Shown here: piece by piece, positions 30,934-41,716 of the stretch | How the letters are laid out: every line of letters begins with the position of its first letter | Position numbering within the stretch: position 1 is the stretch's first letter | Assembly: GCA_025602905.1 (NCBI GenBank) | Contig: JAHLKI010000005.1 | Location: 930,001 to 994,000, forward strand | Direction of reading: 5' to 3' | Source: Phlyctochytrium arcticum | Lineage: Eukaryota; Chytridiomycota; Chytridiomycetes; Chytridiales; Chytridiaceae | Length of the DNA stretch: 64,000 bases | Notes under the pieces: generated by a model | Told to the model about the DNA's origin: nothing | Database searches by the model: none | The model's input: the letters and a program-made list of their open reading frames with translations, nothing else | Translations under genes and position numbers: made by a program

Positions 30934-32861
30934 TCAATCTTCACGTTTCAGTAGCGGAGTATTCTCATTGAGTTGATCGAGCATGTCCCTCCGCTCCAGA
31001 ACCGGGGTTTGTGGGACAGAAGAAGAAGTAGAGGACGGAGGACCACCCGTTTTCCGGCGGGATAAGACCCGTTTCGAGAGCGGTTCGTCCGGGTTTAGGG
31101 GGGACACGACCCATCCTGCTTCTTGTAAGCGTTCATCGCGGGATTGGAGGGCGTTAATCGTCGTCGAGAAGAATTCAGAGCTGGATTGGACGTCGACGTC
31201 TGCAGGACTGAGGGGTGTCTCTCCATCCACTGGAGTTTCAGTTGCGGGGACGCCATTACTCGATGCTTGTGACGAGAGACGACGGGTTTTACGGGCAGGT
31301 AGGGCAGTGCCGGATTTTCGTCGGGGAGGTAAGATGCGGGGTGACATGGGTCCCGTGTTGATTGAGCCCAAACCGTGTTGTTTTCCTTTGCCGCCGCCCG
31401 GAGAGAGTAATTTGGCCAGGGCTTTGTTGATGGGAGTTCGGCGGACAGGAGTCTTACTGTGCATATCGACATATTCGTCTGTTTCATCAATAATTTCCTG
31501 TTAAATAAAGGATTAAAATCAGGCAAGTAGAGAAAGAGAAGGTATCAGGTACATACCTCCCCAATGAGTTCTTCAATGACATCCTCGAGTGTAATAACCC
31601 CCAGGATTTCCCGTTCTCGGTGTTTATCTTCTTCGGCCGTGCCGTCGATATTCGGGTCCCGGAACCCAGCCACGGCCGCCATATGACTCCTGCCCTCTTG
31701 AAAGAAGTTGAGCATGTCAAATAGACTAGTTTTGTCGTCGACGATGGGGAGATAGGTTAATGGGAAATCGCTGATCCGATGGGCTTTTTCGACATTGTAG
31801 CCAATTAATCTTTTTACGAGTAGAATGGCGACTAGATTGGACCGGTTTTTGTGAAAGACTGGGACGCGGCTGTGGCCTCGACTGATCAGTTGTTTCAAAA
31901 GTTCCACGCCGATGACTTGGGATGATTCGAGCATAAAGACGTCTTCGAGTGTGGTCATGACTTGGCGGACGGTTTTGTCTTTGAGGTCTAGAACGGCTGA
32001 TATTATGCCTACTTCGTCGTGAATCAATTCTCCCTGTTGGCCGAGGTATCCTTCAGGACCCTCCTCATGCAGCGCTACCAGAGTTTTGAGTTCTATAGTA
32101 ATTTTCATTAACAACCTTGATCAAGTGAGAGGAATCTACGCTAAAGAGGTAACTTACGCGCTCGGGCGTAGATTGTGCCCTCTTCATGACCCAGTAACCA
32201 ATCGAGTAATTTTGCAATGGGATAGGCCACGGGAAACATGACCCACATGCAGACTTTGACCAAAGGCGTGAGTGTTGCCCCTACCGCCAGGCCATGACGC
32301 GCACATATGGCATTTGGAATGACTTCCCCAAATAGGACGACTAGCGCGGTTGAAATGATGATGGCAGCCACTCCTCCTCCGACTATGCCATCAAAGAGAA
32401 TGGGTAATGTCTCATTGACGACCACATTGCCCAGGAGCAAAGTCGTCAATACCCAATGCCCGTGTTTTCGGATGGGCTCAATCTTTGCAGCGTATTTTCG
32501 CTCTTTTTCAGTGCCACTGTTCTTTAGAATTTGGAGATTGGTCGTGTCCAGACTCATGATGCCAATCGTAAGACCTGATGATTGCTTTTCATTAGCGAAT
32601 GAACCCGAGGTTTTAGACGAGATCTAGAGAGTTACCTGCAAAGACTCCGCCGACCAAGACCAGGAGGATCGTTCCGATCAAAGTATACCAGAAGCGAAAG
32701 GTGCCCGGTTGCAGTGGTGGCTCGTGGCCAGAGTGTTTATGATCATTGTTGAGGATTTGAACTCCACGATCTCCCTCCACCGGTAAAGCGCTGGCCAGTC
32801 CTGCTGCCGCGACTAGTAGTTGCAAGGCGACTTTGAGCATTGGTGGGATGCAATAGGCCAT
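30934..32861 (-). CDS. Mam3/CNNM-family membrane protein with CBS pair
   Basis: Four exons: 32636-32861, 32158-32574, 31557-32092 and 30934-31497, in phase, 580 residues. It has a signal-like N-terminus (MLKVALQLLVAAAGLASALP), then a CNNM (DUF21) transmembrane domain with GLTIGIMSLD across the first splice site, LLGNVVVNETLP and VLFGEVIPNAICARHGL, then RAQLKTLVALHEE, a tandem CBS pair (RQVMTTLEDVFML…, [50 protein letters not shown]), and a disordered Ser/Pro-rich tail of about 170 residues. The yeast homologue Mam3 sits in the vacuolar membrane and affects metal homeostasis, and animal CNNMs handle magnesium. All family landmarks are present. Confidence 0.93.
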
Positions 32862-33645
32862 GTTGTTTTAGGGATTGCGAGTGTTTGCCAGGACTAATGA
32901 GATGCCTTTGGCTCTAGGAATCAATCCAGCGAAGGAATCCAGCTCAGGAATTTCGATGATTTTAAAATTCGATCACCCTGACTGATGACGTGGGTGGAGC
33001 TCTGCAATTTCGAACTGAATTTCGAGACATACTATGCGGAACACATCTCTCCTTCTGGGATGATCTATCGTCGGGATTGGTGGACACTGGACAGACATGA
33101 AAACTGCTGGGGTTCATACAAAGATATTGTCGGCCGGCAGCAAAGATATCGGAAAGGAATGAACCCAGTTTTCAAGGAAAGACATGAAGGAAAAGCACAT
33201 TGAGCAACTAAATATCTACATGAATCAACCAGTCCCGCTCTTTGACCAGCCGTTCATTACGGGCCTTCATCAAATTGATTTATGGAGACAAGGCCGACAT
33301 TTTTCAACCGCCACAAACTCGAGTCTTTGATGAGCTGTGAATCTCGAGATCGGCAAGGTATATACTCTTTTGATGAATGCTGGCCAAGGGCAGTTTGCAG
33401 AGGGAGACCGTGTCTGTCTGCCTGTCTGCATCATGATTGCTTTCGTCTGGATCGATATGGCAATCCGGGTGGCAAAAGCAAAAGAATAGGTAAGTGTCTG
33501 AAGCTGGCCGACTTCAGACCCTTCAAGAATTACCGGCGTGAATCACCCTGTGATTCTGAACCATAAGCTGACTGACTAGCTTCTGGTTCTTGAATGCCCG
33601 TAGAAGGGCTCTTTTGTGAACTAAAAGGTTTTGCTCGATTTACTG
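32862..33645. other. Spacer between Mam3/CNNM gene and transposon
   Basis: Holds the promoter of the Mam3/CNNM gene at its left end. No coding frame recognised. Confidence 0.5.
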
Positions 33646-33647
33646 TA

Positions 33648-33776
33648 CTCGTGCCCAGGGATCTGGTGGCTACGCCACCGACCTGGTTTTCGCGATTCTC
33701 GCTGACCAGGCACTCACCACAGTGAGAGCCAAACGATAAATCTCAAATAAACAAATAAATCTGGAATTATAAACAA
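33648..33776 (+). repeat. Pogo-like transposon left terminal inverted repeat
   Basis: 129 bp starting CTCGTGCCCAGGGATCTGG directly after TA. It contains the palindrome GGTGGCTACGCCACC. Confidence 0.93.
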
Positions 33777-33963
33777 ACCCGTCGCGCAACGCGTGAGGTT
33801 CATTCTCCCAATCTTCCCGCAAGATCAGACGAACACACCCATACATACCGGCCCGTTAACCCCCAGATTTGCAGCCGTTCAACATCCAGCTTGGGTGCGT
33901 GTCGGAGGTCCCATAATTGTGACTTGTTTACGAACGATTTTGCAGGGTCAAGCCCGCACAGCA

Positions 33964-36900
33964 ATGTCGATACCCTCCTCCTCCGAGTGGTCTGACATGG
34001 AGATTGAACTTCCTTCTTATGTACGTATTGTACGTGGTTCTAAGCATCGCTTTTGATCCTTTGACCGAGACCTGTCTCAGGGTCAAGCTCTTCTGCCAAT
34101 GTCAACTTCAGATACTCCGGATCAATCAGAGGGCGATGATTCCCTTCTTGGTCATGTATGTATACCAATGGGCCGATATTGGAAGCTCTTATTCTAACAC
34201 CTTTACAGACTCCAGAGCCCCCCCCCCCAGTACTCTTCAACTGAGACAGATGGGTCCGATGAAGAGCCAGCCCTTAGAATGCCCCCTCGCGTATGTAGTC
34301 TTAAAGGCTTTTGTCAACCGTTCAACTAACGTTTTACGGGCACAAAAGCGCAAATCAATGTCTGGCTCCGAGTCCTCTACCGAGTCTGACATGGATCTTC
34401 CACTTCCACCTCATGTATGTATTCCCGAACACGCACCGTCCGTCGTTTTTCCAACACTTTTTCGAAGGGTGAAGATTTTATGTCTATGTCAACCACAGAA
34501 TCAGAGAACGAAGCGAATGATTTCCCTCGTGGTCATGTATGTATACCAATGGGCCGATATTATCAGCTCTTATCGAACACCTTTACAGACTCCAGAGCCC
34601 CCCCAGTATCCTTTAAGTGAGACAGATGGGTCTGAGGAAGAGACACCCCTTAGAGTGACCCCTCGCGTATGTAGTCTTAAAGGCGTTTGTCAATCGTTCA
34701 ACTAACATTTTACTGGCACAAAAGCGCATGCCAATGTCTGGCTCCGAGTCCTCTACCGAGGCTGACGTGGATCTTCCACTTCCACCTCATGTATGTATTC
34801 CCGAACACGCACCGTCCGTCGTTTTTCCAACACTTTTTTGAAGGATCAGGATTTCATGTCTACTACAGTCTCTGAAACATCGGACCGATCAGAGGACGAA
34901 ACGCTTCACCGTCCTGTAAGTAAACCGATCGCCCATTGTTAGCTCCTCAACTAATCTTGCTACAGGTTCCAGAGCGCCCCCCCTATGCTTCCTCTGACGA
35001 AAATACCTCCGATGATGAGTCAACGTCGGAGTCTACTTCCATGGTATGCAGTATGAAGCATTCCTGCCAACCGTTTAATTAATCTTCTTACAGGCTCAAC
35101 ACCGCCCACCAATGTCTGATTCCGAGTCTGAATCTGATGTAGATGTAGACCTCCATCTGTACCGTCGTCCTGTCGCAGACGAAACCAACAACGAGATAAA
35201 TAAAAGAATTGCAGACATAATCTCGAAGTTGATCGAAGACGATATCGAAGCCCCCAACTTGTCTCAGATTGCTAAAAAATATGATGTCCCGTACCAGCGG
35301 TTGCGTGCCAGGTGGCTCGGGAGGCCTACCCTCAATGAAAGACCAGCAAACAATCGCAACCTGAACGACGGTCAGGAGTTGTCCTTGTGCATGTACTTGG
35401 ATAGGCTGCACAAAATTGGAACGTCGGCCTTGTTCAGCATGGTCACAGGCGCCGCAAACGATATCCTCAACGAGGATTACGACCCTGCAAGTGGTGAGCC
35501 CATCCGGGAGGTCAGTCCCCACTGGACCAGACGCTTCCTGGCTCGCCATACAGAGTTCAAAATCAGGAAACAGCAGTCGATGGAGGCCACAAGACATGCT
35601 GCTCACAGTCGCGCGTCCATTGGAGCGTGGTTTGATAAACTGCAAAAGGTTCTCCATGATTTCGACATACAACCGTCCGACATCTACAATATGGATGAGA
35701 GTGGTTTTCCGGTGGGTATTGGCCGCGACCAGCGAGTTGTCACGAAGTCCAAAACGGCACCAGTGTACTTGGGTTCAAAGACCAGCCGTGAGACGGTGAC
35801 ATTGGTCGAGGTAATCAGCGCGGATGGCGCTAGGTTTCCCCCCCTCATCATTGTCCCGGGCAAGCGGAAACAGTACCGCTGGTTTGCAAACTTGCCGGAC
35901 AAGTACGAGTTGCAGGTGACGCCGACGGGCTATACAAATGACCTACTCACATATGCCTGGGTCCAGAAATTTCATGAATGGACCAGATACCGCCGGCAGG
36001 GGCCGTATCGGCTACTCATCATGGATGGGTACGGATCCCACTGCACCCGGCAATTTGTAGAGTTTTGTAACTCCAAATTTATCCTTCCCTTCGCCCTTCC
36101 GCCACACACGAGCCAACTTCTCCAACCTTTGGATGTGGTAGTGTTCCAACCGACAAAAAATACCATTCCAACGCGATTGAGGAAGCAACCAGGACAGGAT
36201 GCACCAACTTCGATAAGCTGGAATTCTTGACCCACCTCCACGAAATAAGGAAGAAGGCCCTGAAGTGTAAAACCATACGCTCATCCTTCCGAGCTACCGG
36301 CATCGAGCCGTTCAATCCCAAAATTGTTCTGGACAAACTACCGGAAGATCTCCCAGTCTTGGACTTCGAGCGTGACCCCTACGCAGATGCGCAAGATAGA
36401 CAGTATTGGTATGATGAGGAAGAGTTGGGGCAAGTGGGCGATGCGGTTGCACCGGAGGAGGAGGTCCCGCAAGTCCCCGATACTGCCAAGGCCTTCAAGT
36501 CCAGAGCAAATGCTTTCCTTGAGACTGAAGCGTACCGCAACATGCCATCCGAGGCACGAGAAGAGTTATGGGACGTGCTCACAGGTGGGCTGATCCTGGC
36601 CCGAGCAGGCGAGCTCAGCAGTAAGCTTCTGGCCCGGTCAACTGCAGCCGAAACAGCAAGACGAGCCCGAAGAGTCTCTAGGAACATAGTCGCAGAAGGC
36701 GGGATGGTGAATGCAGGTGAGTGGGCGCTCTCAAACCCAATTAAGATCCACGACATCTAATGTTCCATGCCCAGCTACGGCTCGTGCAATGGCTGCTACT
36801 CGTGCGGAAGAAGAGTTGGCGGCTGCTCACCGACTGGTTGAAAGGGAAGCGAAGGCGATCCAAAAGCAGGCCGATGCCGCCAGAGAACAGCAGGAGAAAG

Positions 36901-37100
36901 AGACCAGAAAGATAGCTGCCGCGGCTAAGAAGGCGGCGCTTGAGGCTTTGGCCGCAGAAAAGAAGGCAGCAATGGTAGTGAGGAGGGCGGCGGCAGCTGA
37001 GAAGAAAAGGGCGGCGGATGAGCGCCGAGAAGCGAAGGCCGAAGCAACAAGACAAGCTGCAAGACGAGCTCTAGCGGATCTTTCGAACACTACGTCTTGA
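33964..37100 (+). pseudogene. Pogo-like transposase gene with repeated 5' exon modules (frameshifted)
   Basis: Exons by GT..AG borders: 33964-34020, 34081-34155, 34209-34290, 34349-34414, 34468-34536, 34589-34666, 34725-34790, 34844-34915, 34966-35043, 35094-36716 and 36775-37100. The first nine code for acidic Ser/Glu/Pro-rich peptides and are all separated by phase-0 introns. The large exon has an HTH of psq/CENP-B type (LSQIAKKYDVPYQRLRARWLG) and the DDE core: YNMDESGF, LIMDGYGSHC and LLQPLDVVVF hold the three acidic residues. The reading frame breaks at 36155-36161: the 0 frame ends at 36230, and the -1 frame continues with FRATGIEPFNP and an Ala/Lys/Glu coiled coil to 37100. The third exon carries 11 C at 34219-34229 where 10 would keep the frame. 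The start may lie further upstream because an acceptor precedes 33964. Confidence 0.8.
34081..35093 (+). repeat. Tandem exon-intron modules in the transposase gene
   Basis: A unit of three small exons and three introns (period about 376-387 bp) recurs. Exons at 34081, 34209 and 34349 correspond to those at 34468, 34589 and 34725, and more distantly to those at 34844, 34966 and 35094. The first and second copies match in introns as well as exons: the introns 34291-34348 and 34667-34724 are both 58 nt with about four differences, and 34415-34467 and 34791-34843 are both 53 nt and nearly identical. Confidence 0.9.
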
Positions 37101-37274
37101 AGGTTAGTTTTGGGGATGGTTATCGTGTCTCGTTGCGGTATTAAAATGATGTAGATCTCTTCTCAGAATAACATTCCCGGTCTCTGTCGTACTTTGTCTT
37201 TCCCGGTCTCTGTCGTACTTTGTCTTTTGTCTTTTCAGGTCGGAATATAAAGTAGTCGTCTCCAGTCTTGGCCA

Positions 37275-37428
37275 TTGTTTATAATTCCAGATTTATTTGT
37301 TTATTTGAGATTTATCGTTTGGCTGCAATTATCGTTTGGCTGGCAGGCACTCACTGTGGTGAGTGCCTGGTCAGCGAGAATCGCGAAAACCAGGTCGGTG
37401 GCGTAGCCACCAGATCCCTGGGCACGAG
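37275..37428 (-). repeat. Pogo-like transposon right terminal inverted repeat
   Basis: 154 bp, reverse complement of the left repeat plus a 25-bp insertion that duplicates AGCCAAACGATA. It ends …GGGCACGAG directly before TA. Confidence 0.93.
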
Positions 37429-37679
37429 TATTGATGTATGGCAAGTTGGATTTTAAAGGGGGAAAGAGATTTCGGTGTTTATTGCACATAAGGGAAATTG
37501 GAAAGGCTGTCATTACATGTAGCCAACTATGTTAAGACCCTATTTCGCAACAGGCTCCACATAGAACATGCTCCACTGCAAAATGTTTGCCATAGGTGTG
37601 AACTGTGATCAATGCAAAACTATCCAAGTCTCAGGTTTGTATGTACATATTTACAGTGATGCATAAGAGAGAAAACTTT

Positions 37680-39091
37680 TCAATTATCCGTTTTCCTACG
37701 TTTGGCTGTGGGCTTCTGGAAACTTTGTTTTAATCCACCAAGCTTTGTCTCCATCCGGCGGTTTCCTTGCGAGGGCTGGAACCACGGTGATTCTTTCTAT
37801 TTATTGTGGAAATGGTATTAGTGATGTCGTCAAAGGCCTATGATAAACAAAAGTTACCTTTGATGTATCCTGGTCTGCCAGATGGGTATACTTGGTTTGA
37901 CCTGCCCGACCAAACCGTTTGACTTGCATGACAGTGGGAAGTGCAGCCTTGTCAAATTTATCTTCGAGGGTAGGAGCAGAAAAGTCCCGAGACTCCAAAG
38001 CTTTCCCAACTTTCTGATCATCCACAAAGAATGCACCCTTGTGATAGTATTTTTGCAAAAAGCGATATTTGGCCTTTTCTTCATTCGTCTCTTCCTTCTT
38101 CTTTCGACGAGCAGATGCCATGATTTCTTCGTCCGTGAGCAGACGACGCCGTTCCGCATCTTCTTGTTCTTGCTCTCGTGCTTCACGCTCTTCCCGTTCT
38201 CTCTTGATCCGTCTCAACTCTCGTAACTTCCATCCTGCATATTCCTCTTCCTCATTCAACCCATCTGTATCATCTATATCCATCTGAATGGCGGCAACTT
38301 TGGCCGCTTCCTGCTCTTTCAGTAACTCCTCTGCTACCATATCGTGTGACTCTTTTTTTCGCTCTTCGGCTTGTTGCTCTTTCAACGCCTCGGCAGCGGC
38401 AGCTTCTGCTTCCAGCCGTTCCTTTTCAAGAATAGTTTCCCGGTTGACCCTATAAACATTTTTGTCAATCTCAACTAAAATGAGTGGTTTGGCAGGTGTT
38501 CAAATTACTTTGGCGTAAATATGGGTTTGAGCAAGACTCGCGGTGCCGGCAAATCATCTTCAGAATCTGTGGTATACTCGGAGGAATCTTCACTTTCGCT
38601 CTACAAGTACACGTATAAACAAATGCATGGAAATACGGAAAGTTAAAGCTTACCTGTTCGGCACCATCCTCCTCTTCTGGCGCAACATCCAAAGCATCTT
38701 CTTCATGCCGCCGCTTCTCCAATGCTTGCTGTCGCAACCGGTTTCTCCGTGCTACAACGTCCTCCTCTCCCTCCTCCGATCCATCACCACCCTCCTCTAT
38801 AATCTCGTCTTTTTCTTCCTCTTCTTCAATGACCCTTGACCGCCCTCCTCTACCCCCGGAATCGACATTTTTGTTCTCACGAAGTAGTCGCAAAAGTCTC
38901 CGATCCTGCTTATCGTGTGCCTCTGTTTCTATAGAAAGAAACTCTTTCTCTGTCTCAACAGGCGTAGTCGTTTCCACCCGGGACTCGTCGCCACTTTCTT
39001 CGGAATCGCTACTACTTGAACCGGGGGTTTCTACTGCTGGAGCTTTGCCTGGCCAGTATCGGACTGGCCTACTGGGTTTTGGACGACTCAT
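37680..39091 (-). CDS. MFAP1: MFAP1-like spliceosomal protein
   Basis: Four exons: 38654-39091, 38509-38600, 37858-38449 and 37680-37796, in phase, 412 residues. The N-terminus is a short basic/Pro segment (RPKPSRPVRYWPGKAP) followed by acidic and coiled-coil sequence (RRLLRLLRENK, ARRNRLRQQALEKRRHEE). A conserved PRVLLKPIFTPK block spans the second splice site. The C-terminal MFAP1 domain carries EEEEYAGWKLRELRRIKRER, RRLLTDEEIM, KYRFLQKYYHKGAFF, LEDKFDKAALPTVMQVK and FGRAGQTKYTHLADQDTS, all typical. The protein is a B-complex spliceosome component. Translation starts at the ATG at 39091, 180 bp from the divergent DNAAF11 start. Confidence 0.93.
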
Positions 39092-39271
39092 GACAACTTA
39101 AGTTACGGTTTTTGGATCTAGGTCCTAGTGCTTTTGCAATTTTGCACTCAGTCTTGCAGTGCGCTCGCCTGCGCCACAAAGGTCATCGAGACATCAAACG
39201 CGCAACGCGAGGACGCTGGCGACACCCAACAGTACTGGGCCAATATATTGTAACTGACTGCCTTTCTTCCG
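39092..39271. promoter_or_regulatory. Divergent promoter, MFAP1-like / DNAAF11
   Basis: 180 bp between two start codons pointing away from each other. It must contain both promoters. No specific motif was identified. Confidence 0.6.
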
Positions 39272-40820
39272 ATGGTGCAAAGAAGTAAGTTTATTAATGG
39301 GCACCCGAGTGCGACGTGTTACTGACATAAGTCTTAATCGTAATAGTTGATAAGCAGCTGCTTCAAAAGCGCGCAGAACACAACGATGGAGAGCTATCAA
39401 GTCTGAAAGAAGTGACGCTTCATCAGTATGACCTTGAGAAGATTGAGAACCTGGACGTGTATTGTCGGCACCTGGAGATCCTGTTTCTTCAAAACAATCA
39501 AATCACCAAAATAGGTGAGATCAAGCGCGTGTGATCTCTGACTGCGATGTCACTAAAACGAGGGAGCAGAAAACTTGAACAAACTGAAAGAACTAAAGTA
39601 TCTCCAACTGGCCCTGAATAATATCACCAAAATCGAGAACCTGGAAGGATGCGAATCTCTTGAGAAGCTAGATTTGACTGTCAACTTTGTGGATGATCCG
39701 CTGGATGTCGAAAGTCTTGTTCATAATGAGCATCTTCGCGAATTGTACGTTGGAATTCTTCATGTTTTTCATCTGTGGGTATCTAATTCCATCTTGTAGA
39801 TATTTGGTCGGTAATCCATGCACGCAACTAGAGGGATATCGGGATTTCATCATCACCACTTTGCCCCACTTACGCGTATGACACGTCGGGTTTTGTTTCC
39901 CATCCACGTAGATTGAAGTTAACATGCTCATTATAGATCTTGGATGGACGAGAGATTACCAGATCTGAGCGTATCGCAGCAAAGCAAAACTACGAGACAA
40001 TCAAATCAAGCCTGGAGAAGCGACGGGACGAGAAACTAAGTGAATGTCCGCCGCAAGTTGCCCCAAGTATGGCGGAAGACCAGTCAGGTCAGCAGGAGAC
40101 GCTAAAGTAAGTCATAAGCCATCCATTTACCTATACAATGCTGACCCTTTGGGGAACATCAGTCTTAATGAGATGAAAAAACGGTTTCACAATGAAGCCG
40201 TACCGCATACCCCGACGACCCGCTTGGAAGCTGCTCGCGACCTGGACAAGATGCGAAATGGCAATCAAAAACCACCGGAAGAGAAAAGCGTCAAAGACGC
40301 CCCAGTATTGCGCGGCAGTGATGGACGAGTGATGCAGAGGAATGAAGGAAAATGGGATTTCCGCTTCGAGAGCACACCCGACACACTCTCGCTACATGTG
40401 GGGCTCTCCAAATTCGTTGACACAAGCTTGATTGATGTAGATGTGAACCCCACATGGATACGTATCACGGTTAAGAAGAAAACGCTACAACTCGTTTTGG
40501 AGCATGAAGTACAATGCGATAATGTTATTTGCGAGCGCAGCACCGTCACAGGTGAACTGGCCGTCATTATGGCGCGCGCTCATGCGGTTGGCACAATCGC
40601 AGATATTCGCAGGCGACAGGTTATCACGCGACATAATGAAGAGAGGAAACTGACGTTACAGAAAGAAAGGGAAGCGCGAGACTCTATCCCAACTTTGAAA
40701 GCACCCGTCGCTTTGCCATACGTGACGAAGCCGAAGATTAGCGACAAGAAATTTGTAGCAACGCCTCTACTGATTCCAAGAGACTTTGTCGACGACCCCG
40801 ATGTTCCGCCGCTCTGCTGA
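39272..40820 (+). CDS. DNAAF11: Dynein axonemal assembly factor 11 (LRRC6/tilB)
   Basis: Six exons: 39272-39284, 39347-39514, 39570-39744, 39800-39875, 39937-40106 and 40163-40820, all in phase, 419 residues. The first coding exon is only 13 nt. The N-terminal half is a run of SDS22-type leucine-rich repeats ([86 protein letters not shown]) capped by [17 protein letters not shown]. The C-terminal half has a CS-like domain ([29 protein letters not shown]). This matches tilB/LRRC6, needed to preassemble ciliary dynein arms in the cytosol. It implies a motile flagellum, hence a zoosporic fungus. It converges with RPC25, the stop codons being 41 bp apart. Confidence 0.95.
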
Positions 40821-40861
40821 TCCCCCCGGAAACATTGGAAACGGTATTTAATCCGTCTCAA

Positions 40862-41716
40862 CTATTCCCACCACGAGGTTAAGCCTAGACCTGGTTCCGC
40901 CACCGACGCCTGTTGAGAAGATCGTTAATCAAGAGATTTCTGAAGACGCTTCGTAATTATTTACCACTAAGGAATATGGAGCTGCTCGTTTTGATTCTTC
41001 TTGACCTTCCCGAACCGGCCCAACATCAACAAACTCTTCAATCTCAACGCGAAAGCGTATCGGCTCGTCTTGATCCATGAACAAGTCATTTCCTTCGTAC
41101 TTCCATACCCAGACGTTTTCCTCCTCATCGCTGGAATAGAATCAGTCAATGTAGTTCTCATGGACCGCGAAAAGAAGACGTACAACTCTGTTCCGGCTTG
41201 CAAGAACGCTGGAGGGATAGTAATGTCGGAAAAAAATTCCATAGATACTATGCAGAACGTCAGCCAGCAGCACATTGTCACCAAGTACGGCGAGCACATA
41301 CCTTTCAGCCCCTCTGTGGCATGATTTGAAAGGACTTTTCCGGTCAAGATTTCGCCTTTGAATGGCCGGAATACAACCATTCGGAAAGTTACTGTGCGGG
41401 TTTCGTCAATAGAAGTAAATCAGAGATTGATGATCATATCGTTACCTTTGGTCTGTGATGAACCATCTTGTACCATATGAACTACCTCATCAGTGGCCTC
41501 AATGATATCCCATACTCGAATACAGAACCCGACATCGTGCAGAATCTATATCTTTTTAAATAACAAGTACAAAAGGCAGAAAAACTCTCTCAACCGGTAG
41601 AGCACCTTATTGGCATATTTTCGATTCAGCTCATTCGTGAGAGCCTCCCCCCTGGGCCTTCCAAACTCGGCAGGTGCAGTACGGACGTTATCCTTGATCA
41701 GAGAAAGCACAAACAT
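40862..41716 (-). CDS. RPC25: RNA polymerase III subunit RPC25 (RPC8/POLR3H)
   Basis: Six exons: 41606-41716, 41446-41545, 41302-41391, 41184-41247, 40965-41130 and 40862-40909, in phase, 192 residues. The N-terminal Rpb7-N domain reads MFVLSLIKDNVRTAP, LTNELNRKYANK and ILHDVGFCIRVWDI, and the following OB domain reads VTFRMVVFRPFKGEILTGKV, FSDITIPPAFLQAGTELF, EENVWVWKYEGNDLFMDQ and PIRFRVEIEEFVDVGP, ending ASVAEPGLGLTSWWE. These match RPC25, not RPB7 or RPA43, because of the IPP and the ending GLGLTSWW. It pairs with RPC17 in the Pol III stalk. Seen only by joining small exons. Confidence 0.94.

Larger units (their letters stand above)
33648..37428 (+). mobile_element. Pogo-like (Tc1/mariner superfamily) DNA transposon, 3.78 kb
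   Basis: The element is bounded by terminal inverted repeats (33648-33776 and 37275-37428) and flanked on both sides by TA (33646-33647 and 37429-37430), the target duplication of Tc1/mariner/pogo elements. It encodes a DDE transposase with a psq-like N-terminal DNA-binding domain. The repeats match over almost their full length, except for a 25-bp segment present only on the right, which repeats AGCCAAACGATA. The transposase frame has one frameshift in the 3' half and one in an upstream exon, so this copy may be inactive unless frameshifting rescues it. Confidence 0.92.

Noticed and set aside
34004..34705. 233-codon open frame across 34004-34705
   Set aside because: It reads through introns of the transposase gene in a frame different from its phased exons; an effect of the repeats.
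35088..35672. 194-codon minus-strand frame
   Set aside because: Antisense to the transposase HTH and catalytic region.
41596..41612. tRNA-like GGTAGAGCACC
   Set aside because: Only a fragment of an A box lies in RPC25 intron 1; no matching B box or cloverleaf.
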